DNA from: Allorhizocola rhizosphaerae
Lineage (GTDB): Bacteria > Actinomycetota > Actinomycetes > Mycobacteriales > Micromonosporaceae
NCBI RefSeq assembly: GCF_003426775.1
Contig: NZ_QJUG01000044.1
Location: 1-47,194, forward strand
DNA length: 47,194 bases
Reading direction: 5' to 3'
Part shown: in pieces, positions 10,882-19,356 of the stretch
Numbering within the stretch: the stretch's first letter is position 1
Layout: every line of letters starts with the position of its first letter
Made by a program: the position numbers and the translations under genes
The notes under the pieces: model-generated
Told to the model about the DNA's origin: nothing
Database searches by the model: none
Seen by the model: the letters and a program-made list of their open reading frames with translations, nothing else

Positions 10882-11742
10882 CTAGCGAGCGCGCCAAGGC
10901 GTGGCGAATGTTTTAAACCAGTCGTCGAACTGTGCGATCGCCTCGGCCGTGGGTTTGCCGGGCGCGTTGGTGACCGGCTGGATCACCGGCGGCACGCCGA
11001 CCGCGATCTCCCAGCTGGACCGGCGCCGCGTGCTGGCGGGCGGCGGCCCACCGGCCATCTGCACCACCATCCCGTGCGGCCCCACGCCCGGCCCCGGCAG
11101 CAGGTAGGCCCCGCCTTGCGGCGCATATGGGTTGCCGGGCGGGATGGGCAGCATCGACACGGGCTGTCCGGCCAGGGCCGGGACGGGCGCCGGAGCACCG
11201 GCCAGGGCACCCGACGCGGGCCGGTATCCGGGCAGCGCGGGCGGTGGCGAAGTGGCCCCGTCGGGTGTGGGCTCGACCCCGAGGCGGCTGCGATGATCGC
11301 GTATCTCGGCCGCGGCCACGAGCATGGCCGTGCGGGCGTCGTCGTTGAGCTCGGCCGCGACCTCCTCCCAGTATTCGGGGATCCAGTCGCTGGTGATGTC
11401 GTTCCACTGCCGCTGCAGCGGCTCGATGCGCTTTTTGGCCCCGCTCAGCGCGCTCATGATGCCGTGCAGGCCGCGGGCGGCCAGCGTCAGCGTGGACGCC
11501 TCCGCGTCGGCCGTGGCGATGAGCGCGTCCCAGCGCCCGAGCATCGGTCCGGCCGACGGGCCCTGCCACGCCTCGGCCAGCAGCTCACGCCGTGCGCGCA
11601 GCCCGTCGGCGTGCGCACCCATCAGGTCGGCCCGGCGCTGCAGACCGAACACCTGCTCCCAGCCCATCGGCGCACTCTCGCCGCGCACCGCATCCCAAAG
11701 CCGGGGAACGTCGTAGGCCTCCCAGGCCGTGCTCCAGATCAT
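10882..11742 (-). CDS. WXG100/PPE-like protein with proline-rich C-terminal half
   Basis: Residues 5-150 are helical, with conserved spacing of Trp and Gly (WQGPSAGPM, WEEVAAEL), as in the helical hairpin of WXG100/ESX-superfamily proteins. Residues 155-240 are Pro/Gly/Ala-rich, and a short C-terminal segment ends FDDWFKTFATPW. No signal peptide. ATG 11742 overlaps the stop of the upstream gene by four bases (ATGA), so the two are co-translated and likely form a heterodimer. Possibly a type VII secretion substrate pair, although no ESX machinery gene is in the window. Function otherwise unknown. Confidence 0.6.
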   Translation of the reverse strand: MIWSTAWEAYDVPRLWDAVRGESAPMGWEQVFGLQRRADLMGAHADGLRARRELLAEAWQGPSAGPMLGRWDALIATADAEASTLTLAARGLHGIMSALSGAKKRIEPLQRQWNDITSDWIPEYWEEVAAELNDDARTAMLVAAAEIRDHRSRLGVEPTPDGATSPPPALPGYRPASGALAGAPAPVPALAGQPVSMLPIPPGNPYAPQGGAYLLPGPGVGPHGMVVQMAGGPPPASTRRRSSWEIAVGVPPVIQPVTNAPGKPTAEAIAQFDDWFKTFATPWRAR

Positions 11743-12050
11743 CGGCCCAGCTTCCGCAGGTTGCCTGCGCTCGCGCTGTCGACCGCCTCGTATCGCGTCA
11801 CCACGTCATTAAGAGCGGACGCGATGGCCGTGATGTCACGTCTATGGTGATCTGCCCGGTCGGCGTGCCCGTCGAGCACGGTCAGCACCGCCCAACGCGC
11901 GGCGTTGGTCTCCCCGCACGGGGAGTATTGTCCGAAGTGGACTTCACGGGCGGGATCCTGCGTCAAATGCTGCGCCTCGCGCCGCAGCCATTCGCCGATC
12001 TCGCGCAATCCTCCCAGGTCAACCACGACCGGCGACGGGTCTTCCAGCAT
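11739..12050 (-). CDS. Small WXG100/EspC-like helical protein
   Basis: About 103 residues from ATG 12050 (MLEDPSPVVVDLGGLREIG), the start most like ESX-family small partners; an in-frame ATG at 12134 would add 28 residues of less typical sequence. The predicted helix-turn-helix fold lacks a textbook WXG but has the length, the acidic N-terminus and the VDLGGLREIGEWL heptad pattern of EspC-type proteins. It is coupled to the following gene by an ATGA overlap. It diverges from the helicase gene, about 110 bases separating the starts. Confidence 0.5.
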   Translation of the reverse strand: MLEDPSPVVVDLGGLREIGEWLRREAQHLTQDPAREVHFGQYSPCGETNAARWAVLTVLDGHADRADHHRRDITAIASALNDVVTRYEAVDSASAGNLRKLGR

Positions 12051-12162
12051 GACCGCCTCCACCGCACAATCTTGTCCGTTACTCACGCAGCGTATATGAC
12101 GGGATCGATGTTCGCCCCATACGGTTCGCCTCACCCCAATGACATGGCACTATTGCGGGATT

Positions 12163-14625
12163 ATGACGCTGACCTCCCTGCCTGAGCCGACCGATGAAGC
12201 CATCCTCGACGCCTTCGAGACCTGGGCGGGGGATCAGGGTCTGTCTCTGTACACGGCTCAGCAGGAGGCGCTGTTCGAGATCGTCACCGGCGCGAACCTG
12301 ATCCTGAGCACGCCGACCGGCTCGGGCAAGAGCATGGTCGCGGTCGGGGCGCACTTCGCGGCCCTTTCGCACGGCAGCCGTAGCTTCTACACCGCGCCGA
12401 TCAAGGCGCTCGTGTCGGAGAAGTTCTTCGCCCTGTGCGCGATCTTCGGCCCGGAAAATGTCGGAATGATGACCGGCGACGCGGCGGTCAACCCGGACGC
12501 CCCGATCATCTGCTGCACCGCCGAGATCCTGGCCAACCTCGCGCTGCGCGACGGCCCGGGGGCCGACGTGGGCACGGTCATCATGGACGAGTTCCACTTC
12601 TACGCCGAGCCGGATCGTGGGTGGGCGTGGCAGATCCCGCTGCTGGAGTTGTCCAATGCGCAGTTCGTGCTCATGTCGGCCACGCTGGGCGATGTCACGC
12701 GGTTCAAGGAGGACCTGACCCGGCGCACCGGCCGATCGACCGCCGTCATCACGTCGACCGAGCGGCCCGTGCCGCTGCTGCACAGCTATGTCCTGACGCC
12801 GCTGCACGAGACCATCGAGGAACTGCTCAGCACGCACCAGGCTCCCGTCTACATCGTGCACTTCACCCAGGCGGCCGCGCTGGAGCAGGCCAGCGCGCTG
12901 ATGAGCATCAACATGTGCACGCGGGCGGAGAAAGACGCGATCGCCGAGCTGATCGGCAACTTCCGGTTCACCGCGGGATTCGGCAAGACGCTGTCGCGGC
13001 TCGTGCGCCACGGCATCGGCGTGCACCACGCGGGCATGCTGCCCAAATACAGGCGCCTGGTCGAGTTGCTCGCGCAGGCCGGGCTGCTGAAGGTGGTCTG
13101 CGGGACGGACACCCTGGGCGTGGGGATCAACCTGCCGATCCGCACCGTACTATTCACAGGTTTAAATAAATTTGATGGTACGAAAATGCGTTTGCTCAAG
13201 GCGCGCGAGTTCCATCAGATAGCGGGACGGGCGGGCCGCGCCGGTTACGACACGCTCGGCAGGGTCATCGTCCAGGCGCCCGATCACGTGATCGAAAATG
13301 AGAAGGCGGTGGCCAAGGCCGCGAGCGACCCGAAGAAGCTGCGCAAGCTCGTGCGCAAGAAGCCGCCCGAGGGTTTCGTGGGGTGGGGGCAGCCCACGTT
13401 CGAGCGGCTGGTCGCGGCCGAGCCGGAGCCGCTGACGTCCAGCTTCCACGTGTCGCACGCGATGGTGCTCAACGTCATCGAGCGCGGCGGCGACGTGTTC
13501 GGCAACATGCGCAAGCTGCTGACCGACAATCACGAGCCTGCGGCCTCGCGAAGGGCCCACATCCGGCGGGCGATCGCCATCTATCGCGGGCTGCGCGCGG
13601 CCGGGATCGTGGCGCAGGAGGACGGCAAGATCCGCGTGGTGGACGAACTGCAGCTGGGGTTCGCGCTCAACCAGCCGCTGTCGCCGTTCGCCGTGGCGGC
13701 GATCGAGCTGCTCTCGCCGGACGAACCGGGGTATGCGCTGGACGTCGTGTCCATCATCGAGTCCACTCTGGAGGATCCGCGCCAGGTGCTGTATGCCCAG
13801 CAGGACCGGGCCAAGGCGGAGGCGGTCGCGCAGATGAAGGCCGACGGCATCGAATATGAGGAGCGGATGGTGCTGCTGGAGGGCATCACCTACCCCAAAC
13901 CGCTGGAGCAGTTGCTGGATGTGGCGTTCGAGTCGTATCGCAAGGGGCATCCGTGGGTGGCCGACTCGCGCCTGTCGCCGAAGTCGGTGGTGCGCGACCT
14001 GTTCGAGAAGGGCATGACGTTCGTCGAATATGTTGGCTTCTATGGGCTGGCGCGCTCGGAAGGGCTCGTGCTGCGCTACTTGGCCGACGCGTATCGCGCG
14101 CTGCGTCAGACCGTACCGGATGATGCAAAAACCGAAGAGCTCAATGATCTGATCGAATGGCTGGGCGAGTTGGTCAGGCAGGTCGATTCGAGCCTGCTCG
14201 ATGAGTGGGAGCGGCTGCAGAACCCCGGTGAACCGGTCCAGGAGGCGGCCCCGCCGGCGGTGACGCGCAATGTGCGGGCGTTTCGGGTGCAGGTGCGCAA
14301 CGCGTTGTTCCGGCGGGTTGAGCTGGCTGCACTGCGGCGATATGACCAACTCGACGAGGGCGTGGATTGGCGTTCCGCCTTGGACGAATACTTCGCCGAG
14401 CACGACGAGATCCCGACCGGCCCGCAGGCGCGCGGGCCGCGCTTCTTCGTGGTCGAGGAGGGTGCGGCGCAGTGGCGGGTGCGGCAGATCATCGCCGATC
14501 CGGAGTCCAATCACGACTGGCACATCACGGCGACGGTTGACCTCGAAGCGTCCGACGAGGCGGGCGAGGCCGTGATCACGGTGACCGGGTTCGGTCAGTT
14601 CCAGGCTATCGGGAGCGATTCGTAG
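12163..14625 (+). CDS. Ski2-like DExH RNA/DNA helicase with DUF3516-type C-terminus
   Basis: Superfamily 2 helicase. Motif I is STPTGSGKSMVAVG, motif II MDEFHFY (DEFH in place of DEVH), motif III LMSATLGD, and motif VI HQIAGRAGRAGYD. The C-terminal 350 residues match the actinobacterial DUF3516 extension and end in a beta-rich domain (VRQIIADPESNHDWHI). 820 residues is typical. ATG 12163 is chosen; an upstream ATG at 12139 would add eight residues. Probably acts on structured RNA or in DNA repair; the partner is unknown. The 3' end overlaps the convergent P450 gene by 31 bases. Confidence 0.9.
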   Translation: MTLTSLPEPTDEAILDAFETWAGDQGLSLYTAQQEALFEIVTGANLILSTPTGSGKSMVAVGAHFAALSHGSRSFYTAPIKALVSEKFFALCAIFGPENVGMMTGDAAVNPDAPIICCTAEILANLALRDGPGADVGTVIMDEFHFYAEPDRGWAWQIPLLELSNAQFVLMSATLGDVTRFKEDLTRRTGRSTAVITSTERPVPLLHSYVLTPLHETIEELLSTHQAPVYIVHFTQAAALEQASALMSINMCTRAEKDAIAELIGNFRFTAGFGKTLSRLVRHGIGVHHAGMLPKYRRLVELLAQAGLLKVVCGTDTLGVGINLPIRTVLFTGLNKFDGTKMRLLKAREFHQIAGRAGRAGYDTLGRVIVQAPDHVIENEKAVAKAASDPKKLRKLVRKKPPEGFVGWGQPTFERLVAAEPEPLTSSFHVSHAMVLNVIERGGDVFGNMRKLLTDNHEPAASRRAHIRRAIAIYRGLRAAGIVAQEDGKIRVVDELQLGFALNQPLSPFAVAAIELLSPDEPGYALDVVSIIESTLEDPRQVLYAQQDRAKAEAVAQMKADGIEYEERMVLLEGITYPKPLEQLLDVAFESYRKGHPWVADSRLSPKSVVRDLFEKGMTFVEYVGFYGLARSEGLVLRYLADAYRALRQTVPDDAKTEELNDLIEWLGELVRQVDSSLLDEWERLQNPGEPVQEAAPPAVTRNVRAFRVQVRNALFRRVELAALRRYDQLDEGVDWRSALDEYFAEHDEIPTGPQARGPRFFVVEEGAAQWRVRQIIADPESNHDWHITATVDLEASDEAGEAVITVTGFGQFQAIGSDS

Positions 14626-15710
14626 CCGCGCAGGACCAGACGCTCCCGCCGGACGGGAGTGCCGTCGAGGCGCAGGCCTGGAAGTCCTTGCAGCAGAAGC
14701 GGGAAGGCGATCTGCGCCTCCAGCCGGGCCAGCGCCGCGCCCAGGCAGAAGTGCGCGCCCGCGCCGAACGAGATGGGCACGTTGTTGGGCCGCGCCGGGT
14801 CGAACCGGTCGGCGTTGTCGAAGCGGGCCTCGTCGCGATTGGCCGAGCCGATGAGCGCCAGCACGTAGGTGCCGGCCTGGACGCTCCGTCCACTCAAGAC
14901 GGTCGGGGCGAGGGCGATGCGGGAGGTCAACTGCACGGGTGAGTCGTAGCGCAGGAACTCCTCGACGTAGGCGACCGGATCGTCGATGGATTTCGAGAAC
15001 GGGTGTTCGAGCAGGGTCATGACGCCGTTGCCGATCAGGTTGCTGGTCGTCTCGAATCCGGCGATCAGGAGCAGGGACAGGTTGCCGAGCAGTTCGCCCT
15101 CGGTGAGCCCGTCCGCCTCGGCCAGGTCGGCGATCAGGCCGGGCCGGCGCGCCTTGACCAGGTGCTTGAAGTAGGCGCGCAGCAACTCGCCCGCGCTGCG
15201 GGCCGCGTCGAGCTCCTCCAGGGTGGCTGTGCCCTCCAGCACGACCGTGCTGTCGGCGGCGACGGATCTGAACCAGGTGCGGTCCTTCTCCGGTACCCCG
15301 AGCAGCTCGCAGATCACGTTGACCGGCAGCCGGTAGGCGAAGTCGGCCATCAGGTCGGCGCGGCCGCCTCCGTCGCCGCGCATGGCGTCGATCAGGGCCG
15401 TGGCCTGGTCAGCGATCGCGTCGCGCAGGCCGTGCACGCGGCGCGGGGTGAAGGCGCCGGACATGAGGCGGCGCACCCGGGTGTGATCGGGCGGGTTCAT
15501 GGTGAGCAGGGACGTCTGGTCCGCGATCAGCGGGGCCCGCTCGACGCCGAAGTTGGCGTCGCGCAACACCTCGTCGACGGCGGCGTAGGACGTGGCGATG
15601 AGGAACCCGTCCATCACCTCGACCACCGGGCCGATCCGGCGCAACGCGGCATAGACGGGATACGGGTCGCGCCGGCCATCGTCGGAATAGAGGGCGTTGA
15701 ACAGGTCCAC
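14595..15710 (-). CDS. Cytochrome P450
   Basis: Soluble bacterial class I P450. The I-helix is LLIAGFETTSN (oxygen-activating Glu-Thr), the K-helix ExxR is EEFLR, and the haem-binding loop is FGAGAHFCLGAALARLEAQ with the axial Cys. 371 residues is slightly short but complete. GTG 15710 (VDLFNALYSD) fits the family start; the frame extends further upstream only through non-conserved sequence and the divergent GNAT gene. No ferredoxin or reductase is adjacent. The reaction is unknown. The starts of this gene and the divergent gene are only 18 bases apart, so their promoters must overlap. Confidence 0.92.
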   Translation of the reverse strand: MDLFNALYSDDGRRDPYPVYAALRRIGPVVEVMDGFLIATSYAAVDEVLRDANFGVERAPLIADQTSLLTMNPPDHTRVRRLMSGAFTPRRVHGLRDAIADQATALIDAMRGDGGGRADLMADFAYRLPVNVICELLGVPEKDRTWFRSVAADSTVVLEGTATLEELDAARSAGELLRAYFKHLVKARRPGLIADLAEADGLTEGELLGNLSLLLIAGFETTSNLIGNGVMTLLEHPFSKSIDDPVAYVEEFLRYDSPVQLTSRIALAPTVLSGRSVQAGTYVLALIGSANRDEARFDNADRFDPARPNNVPISFGAGAHFCLGAALARLEAQIAFPLLLQGLPGLRLDGTPVRRERLVLRGYESLPIAWN

Positions 15711-15716
15711 GGCCGT

Positions 15717-15722
15717 TATCTT
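15717..15722 (+). promoter_or_regulatory. -10 element of a probable leaderless promoter
   Basis: TATCTT (TANNNT type) ends six bases before ATG 15729, the spacing expected for a leaderless transcript. It sits inside the 18-base gap between the divergent P450 and GNAT starts, so both genes share this promoter region. Confidence 0.45.
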
Positions 15723-15728
15723 GGCACG

Positions 15729-16421
15729 ATGGAGCAAGGGATCCTGCTGGTGCACGAGCCGGATCGGCTGCGGGAGGTGGCGCGGCTGTTCAACGAGATC
15801 TGGCGCGCGCCGGACGGGCGCTGGATCTTCGCACCCGATCTGCTGCGTTCGCTGGCGCATGCGGGCGGCGCGGTGCACGCGGCCTACGAGGCAGGCTCGC
15901 TTGCGGGTGCATCGGTGGCGGTGTTCGGACCGGCCAACACCGTCTACTCGTTGGTGGCGGGGGTGCGGGCGCCGGATCGTGGGATCGGATATGCGCTCAA
16001 GCAGGCGCAGCGGCGGTGGGCGCTCGGGCATGGCGCGACGGTGATGCGGTGGACGTTCGACCCGTTGGTCGGGCGCAATGCGCGGTTCAATCTGATGAAG
16101 CTGGGCGCGACGGCGGTTGCGTATTCCGTTGATTTCTACGGGCCGATGGACGACGGGGTGCAGGGCATGGATGAGACCGACCGGCTGACGGTGCAGTGGC
16201 GGTTGGACACGGACTCGCCGCGCCCCGAATTCGTCAAAAGCGGCGAGGGGGTGTGGTGTCAGGTGCCGCGCGACATCGTCGAATTGCGGCGCACCGATCC
16301 CGCTTCGGCCGGCAGGTGGCGTGTCGCGGTGCGCGAGGTCATGGTGCCCGCGTTCGCGAACGGTTTTGTGGCAACGGGGATGACGCGTGACGGGTGGTAC
16401 CGATTGGAGAAGTCCACGTGA
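15729..16421 (+). CDS. COG3375-type GNAT acyltransferase, probable amino-acid N-succinyltransferase
   Basis: The GNAT-like fold typical of the COG3375 group: residues 50-105 carry the cofactor region, then MRWTFDPLVGRNARFNLMKLG, a signature of this group. ATG 15729 (MEQGILLVHEPDRL) is the only sensible start, preceded by a TANNNT -10. The stop overlaps the GTG of the following N-acylamino-acid racemase (GTGA). In Geobacillus an enzyme of this family succinylates D-amino acids for the racemase next door; by family and context I infer the same here. The third enzyme of that pathway, an M20 desuccinylase, is absent from this window. Confidence 0.75.
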   Translation: MEQGILLVHEPDRLREVARLFNEIWRAPDGRWIFAPDLLRSLAHAGGAVHAAYEAGSLAGASVAVFGPANTVYSLVAGVRAPDRGIGYALKQAQRRWALGHGATVMRWTFDPLVGRNARFNLMKLGATAVAYSVDFYGPMDDGVQGMDETDRLTVQWRLDTDSPRPEFVKSGEGVWCQVPRDIVELRRTDPASAGRWRVAVREVMVPAFANGFVATGMTRDGWYRLEKST

Positions 16422-17521
16422 GGATCGAGCGGATCGAGCTGATACACATCCGGATGCCTTTGGTGGGTGCGTTCCGGACCTCTTTTGGGATTGATTTGGT
16501 ACGGGACACGTTCCTGCTGCGCGTGCTGACTTCGGATGGTGGGCAAGGGTGGGGCGAGTACGGTGGCGATCCGGATCCGGCCTACTCGTCGGAGTTCTCG
16601 GCCGGCACGGAGATCGTGCTGGCCGAACACCTGATTCCGCGGCTGGACCGGGAGGTGACGGCCGCGCGGGTGGGGCCCGCGGTGCGTGGGGTGAAGGGGC
16701 ATCGCATGGCCAAGGCCGTGCTGGAGACCGCGATCCTGGACGCGGAGCTGCGCTCGTATGGCATGCCGTTGCGCACCTATCTGGGGTCGGTCGTGGATCG
16801 CGTTCCGGCGGGCGTGTCGGTCGGCATCATGGACACGATCCCGCAGTTGCTGGAGCAGGTGGGCGCCTATCTGGAGGCGGGATATGTGCGCATCAAGCTG
16901 AAAATCGAGCCCGGGTGGGACGTGTTGCCGGTGCGCGCCGTGCGGGAGGCGTTCGGTGACGACGTGCCGCTGCAGGTCGACGCGAACACGGCATATTCGC
17001 TGACGGATGCTCGGCACCTGCGGCGGCTGGACGAGTTCGGGCTGCTGCTCATCGAGCAGCCGCTGGACACGGATGATCTGAGCGGGCACGCGCGCCTCGC
17101 GGGCTTGATCGATACACCGGTGTGTTTGGACGAGTCCATCGGTTCCGCCCGGGACGCTGCCGCGGCGATCGCGATGGGGGCATGTTCCATCATCAATATC
17201 AAGCCGTCGCGGGTCGGCGGATACCTTGAGGCGCGGCGCATCCACGACGTGGCGGCTGCGGCGGGTGTGCCGGTGTGGTGCGGCGGCATGCTCGAAACAG
17301 GTGTGGGCAGGGCGGCCAATCTGGCGCTCGCGGCACTGCCGGGGTTTGTGCTGCCGGGCGACACATCGGCCTCGAATCGTTACTACGCCGAGGATTTGAC
17401 GGAGCCGTTCGTGTTGGACGCGGATGGGTGTGTCGCTGTGCCCACCGGCACCGGCATCGGCGTCACCCCGGATCCGCAGGTGCTGGAGCGCTACACGGTC
17501 GCACGCCGCCGGCTGCTCTGA
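16418..17521 (+). CDS. N-acylamino-acid racemase / o-succinylbenzoate synthase (enolase superfamily)
   Basis: The N-terminal capping domain (RIERIELIHIRMPLVGAFRT) and barrel are characteristic of the NSAR/OSBS subgroup. The catalytic KxK is in IKLKIEPG, the metal ligands in VDANTAY, IEQPL and DESIGS, and the second catalytic Lys in NIKPSRVGG. 367 residues is normal. GTG 16418 is coupled to the preceding acyltransferase. The partner gene favours racemisation of N-succinylamino acids over menaquinone synthesis; no other men genes are near. A bifunctional role remains possible. Confidence 0.88.
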   Translation: MRIERIELIHIRMPLVGAFRTSFGIDLVRDTFLLRVLTSDGGQGWGEYGGDPDPAYSSEFSAGTEIVLAEHLIPRLDREVTAARVGPAVRGVKGHRMAKAVLETAILDAELRSYGMPLRTYLGSVVDRVPAGVSVGIMDTIPQLLEQVGAYLEAGYVRIKLKIEPGWDVLPVRAVREAFGDDVPLQVDANTAYSLTDARHLRRLDEFGLLLIEQPLDTDDLSGHARLAGLIDTPVCLDESIGSARDAAAAIAMGACSIINIKPSRVGGYLEARRIHDVAAAAGVPVWCGGMLETGVGRAANLALAALPGFVLPGDTSASNRYYAEDLTEPFVLDADGCVAVPTGTGIGVTPDPQVLERYTVARRRLL

Positions 17522-17591
17522 TCAGGTGGACGGCAGGAAGCCGCGCAGGTGAACCCCATCACGGCCACGAGGTATGACCCAGGTCGGGGTG

Positions 17592-18185
17592 CTATTTGGC
17601 GCGTGCACCGAGCATGCGCAGCAGGCTGGTGTGGAGCGAGTCCTGTGCGTCGTTTTTGGACAAACGGCCCGCCTGCTCCTCCTCGCTCGCGGTGTGCGCG
17701 AGCTTGATGGTGGCCGCGACGAGCCAGCCGGTGGGAAGTGCCGCATCGAACTCTCCGGATTTCCGGCCGCGCCGGATCACCCGCTCGATGCGGGCGGCGA
17801 TGGGGGTGTGCTGCTCGTGGTCGGCCTGTGGGCTGAGCGGCAATAAGCTGATCTTTTGCAGCAGCGGTGCGGAATAACGCTCGACTGTCTGCGTGGCGGC
17901 GTCGAGCAGGCGCAGCAGCGCGTCCGCGGCTGGTCCGGTTTCGGGCGCCGCGGCGTCCATCGCGGCCACGGTTTCCTGGGTGACTTGGCCGAGGATTGCC
18001 AGAAGCACATGCTCTCGGGAAGGGAAGTGGGCATAGACCGTTTGGCGGGTCACGCCTGCGGCCACGGCGATCTTTTCCAGCCCGGCGTCGGGATCGGTGT
18101 TGAGCACCCGGACCGCGGCATTCATGATGGCCGTCCTGCTGCGCTGGGCATCGGCACGGCGATTGCGGGGCTGGGACGAAGTCAT
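17592..18185 (-). CDS. TetR-family transcriptional regulator
   Basis: The N-terminal helix-turn-helix spans about residues 14-58: IMNAAVRVLN then IAVAAGVTRQTVYAHFPSRE, the TetR recognition region. The ligand-binding half (residues 65-195) is all-helical and not assignable to a known effector. 197 residues. It is divergent from the SnoaL-like gene, and the 80-base gap contains a clear palindrome, so it most likely represses that neighbour and itself. Confidence 0.92.
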   Translation of the reverse strand: MTSSQPRNRRADAQRSRTAIMNAAVRVLNTDPDAGLEKIAVAAGVTRQTVYAHFPSREHVLLAILGQVTQETVAAMDAAAPETGPAADALLRLLDAATQTVERYSAPLLQKISLLPLSPQADHEQHTPIAARIERVIRRGRKSGEFDAALPTGWLVAATIKLAHTASEEEQAGRLSKNDAQDSLHTSLLRMLGARAK

Positions 18186-18220
18186 TTTTACGCCTTGTCA
18201 AAGTTGTGTCGTCGCGTATA

Positions 18221-18237
18221 TCTTACAGAGTGTAAGA
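18221..18237 (+). promoter_or_regulatory. Probable TetR operator
   Basis: TCTTACA-GAG-TGTAAGA is a perfect seven-base inverted repeat with a three-base centre in the divergent promoter region, next to GTATAT, which can serve as a -10 element. Size and position suit a TetR dimer. Confidence 0.7.
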
Positions 18238-18265
18238 GATTCTCCCCTCCAGGAGCGCCAGCGCC

Positions 18266-18640
18266 ATGCCTCGATTGAGCGATACCGATCCCAAGCAGTT
18301 CATCGCCGACTTCTTCACCTCGTTCACTGCCGACCTGTTGCGCGGCGACGACGATCCCGCGCTGATCGTCGATCGTTACCACACCGCGGACATCATCCAG
18401 GTCGCCGACGGGCACCGGATCGATCGCGACAAGCTCATCGCGCACACCCGGCCGGTACGCAAGAACCGGCCCAGCAGTCGCATCGAGGTCCATGACGCCA
18501 TCGCCGACGGCGATCGCGTCGCCGCCCGCTACACGCTCCACGTGCAGCAGCGCGGGAAGGAGTTCGCCATCGAGGTGTGCTTCTTCGGGCAGTTCACCGA
18601 CGACGGCCGCATGCGGCAGGCACACATGCTCACCCGGTGA
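18266..18640 (+). CDS. SnoaL-like (NTF2-fold) protein
   Basis: A 124-residue single-domain protein with the alpha-beta cone pattern of SnoaL/NTF2-like enzymes: helix FIADFFTSFTADLL, then DRYHTADIIQV and alternating strands to FFGQFTDDGRMRQAHML. The family includes polyketide cyclases, isomerases and many uncharacterised proteins. ATG 18266 is preceded by CAGGAG. Control by the adjacent TetR regulator suggests a role in detoxifying or modifying a small molecule. The stop overlaps the convergent gene by 11 bases. Confidence 0.8.
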   Translation: MPRLSDTDPKQFIADFFTSFTADLLRGDDDPALIVDRYHTADIIQVADGHRIDRDKLIAHTRPVRKNRPSSRIEVHDAIADGDRVAARYTLHVQQRGKEFAIEVCFFGQFTDDGRMRQAHMLTR

Positions 18641-19103
18641 GCCGATCCCAGCGCACAAGGCGGTTGAAGTGTGCCAGCGTCACGCGCACTGACTGATCGT
18701 CGCGGGCCACGACAAACTCAACCGTCTCGTCGTCGAAGCCGTCGGGCAGAAGTTCGGCTTCGAGGTCCGCGTCACCGAGAGCGTCGGCCACGAGTCGGGT
18801 TGCGGCACGCACACCGTCATCTGAGTCGGTGAACAAGTCGGCATCCTCGGTGGACCGTCGGACTATGCCGTGGGCGATCAGCGCGTGCCCACCGCGGAGG
18901 GCGAAGCCGTGCTGTTTGGCGGCCGCGAGAGCGATCCAGGCTACCTCTGTCTGGAGTGGATCAGCTGGGGTGTCGGTTTCCCGCGCGGCACGAACTCCTT
19001 TGGGCACCAACAATTCCGGCCACAACCGGATCAGTGTCGGGCCATCCAGCCACTTTGTCAACTCGGTCACTGAAACGGCTTCGCGGAGCACGGTCTCGTA
19101 CAT
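18630..19103 (-). CDS. Truncated AbiEii-like nucleotidyltransferase protein, possibly a pseudogene
   Basis: Residues 60-130 carry the nucleotidyltransferase signature: FALRGGHALIAHGIVRRSTE then DADLFTD, with the Gly-rich motif and both acidic ligands. Full-length actinobacterial relatives continue for about 60-100 residues with a helical domain; here the frame stops soon after VRVTLAHFNRLVRW. The first 50 residues (MYETVLREAVSVTELTKWLD, then LIRLWPELLVPKGVRAA) look like part of a separate domain, so this may be a fusion by deletion. An in-frame stop lies 48-50 bases upstream of the ATG with no other start between. No antitoxin is adjacent. Confidence 0.55.
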   Translation of the reverse strand: MYETVLREAVSVTELTKWLDGPTLIRLWPELLVPKGVRAARETDTPADPLQTEVAWIALAAAKQHGFALRGGHALIAHGIVRRSTEDADLFTDSDDGVRAATRLVADALGDADLEAELLPDGFDDETVEFVVARDDQSVRVTLAHFNRLVRWDRLTG

Positions 19104-19356
19104 CCAGGCCGGCAGCGCCGGCTTGTCCAGGTTGACGTGGCGTTTGGGCTAGCAGAACAGGCGGCGAGGGAGTTCGACGATGCCCGAGGTGGGGCCGTGC
19201 GGGGCGCTCAGATCGGCGCGAAGACAGCACTGCGGTCCGGACGGGATTCAAACCGGCCCCGGCGGTGTTGGGTAGTGCGTGTCGTCATCACGAGACCAGC
19301 ATGGGCGAGCCAGGGGCGCTCGTTTCCTGACGATCGTGACCGGGCAGAATAGGGGT

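Noticed and set aside
19225-19300. Possible tRNA on the minus strand (GGTTTGAATCC T-loop-like sequence near 19242-19258)
   Set aside because: No matching 5' acceptor strand, D-arm or anticodon stem could be found; only the T-loop-like string is present.
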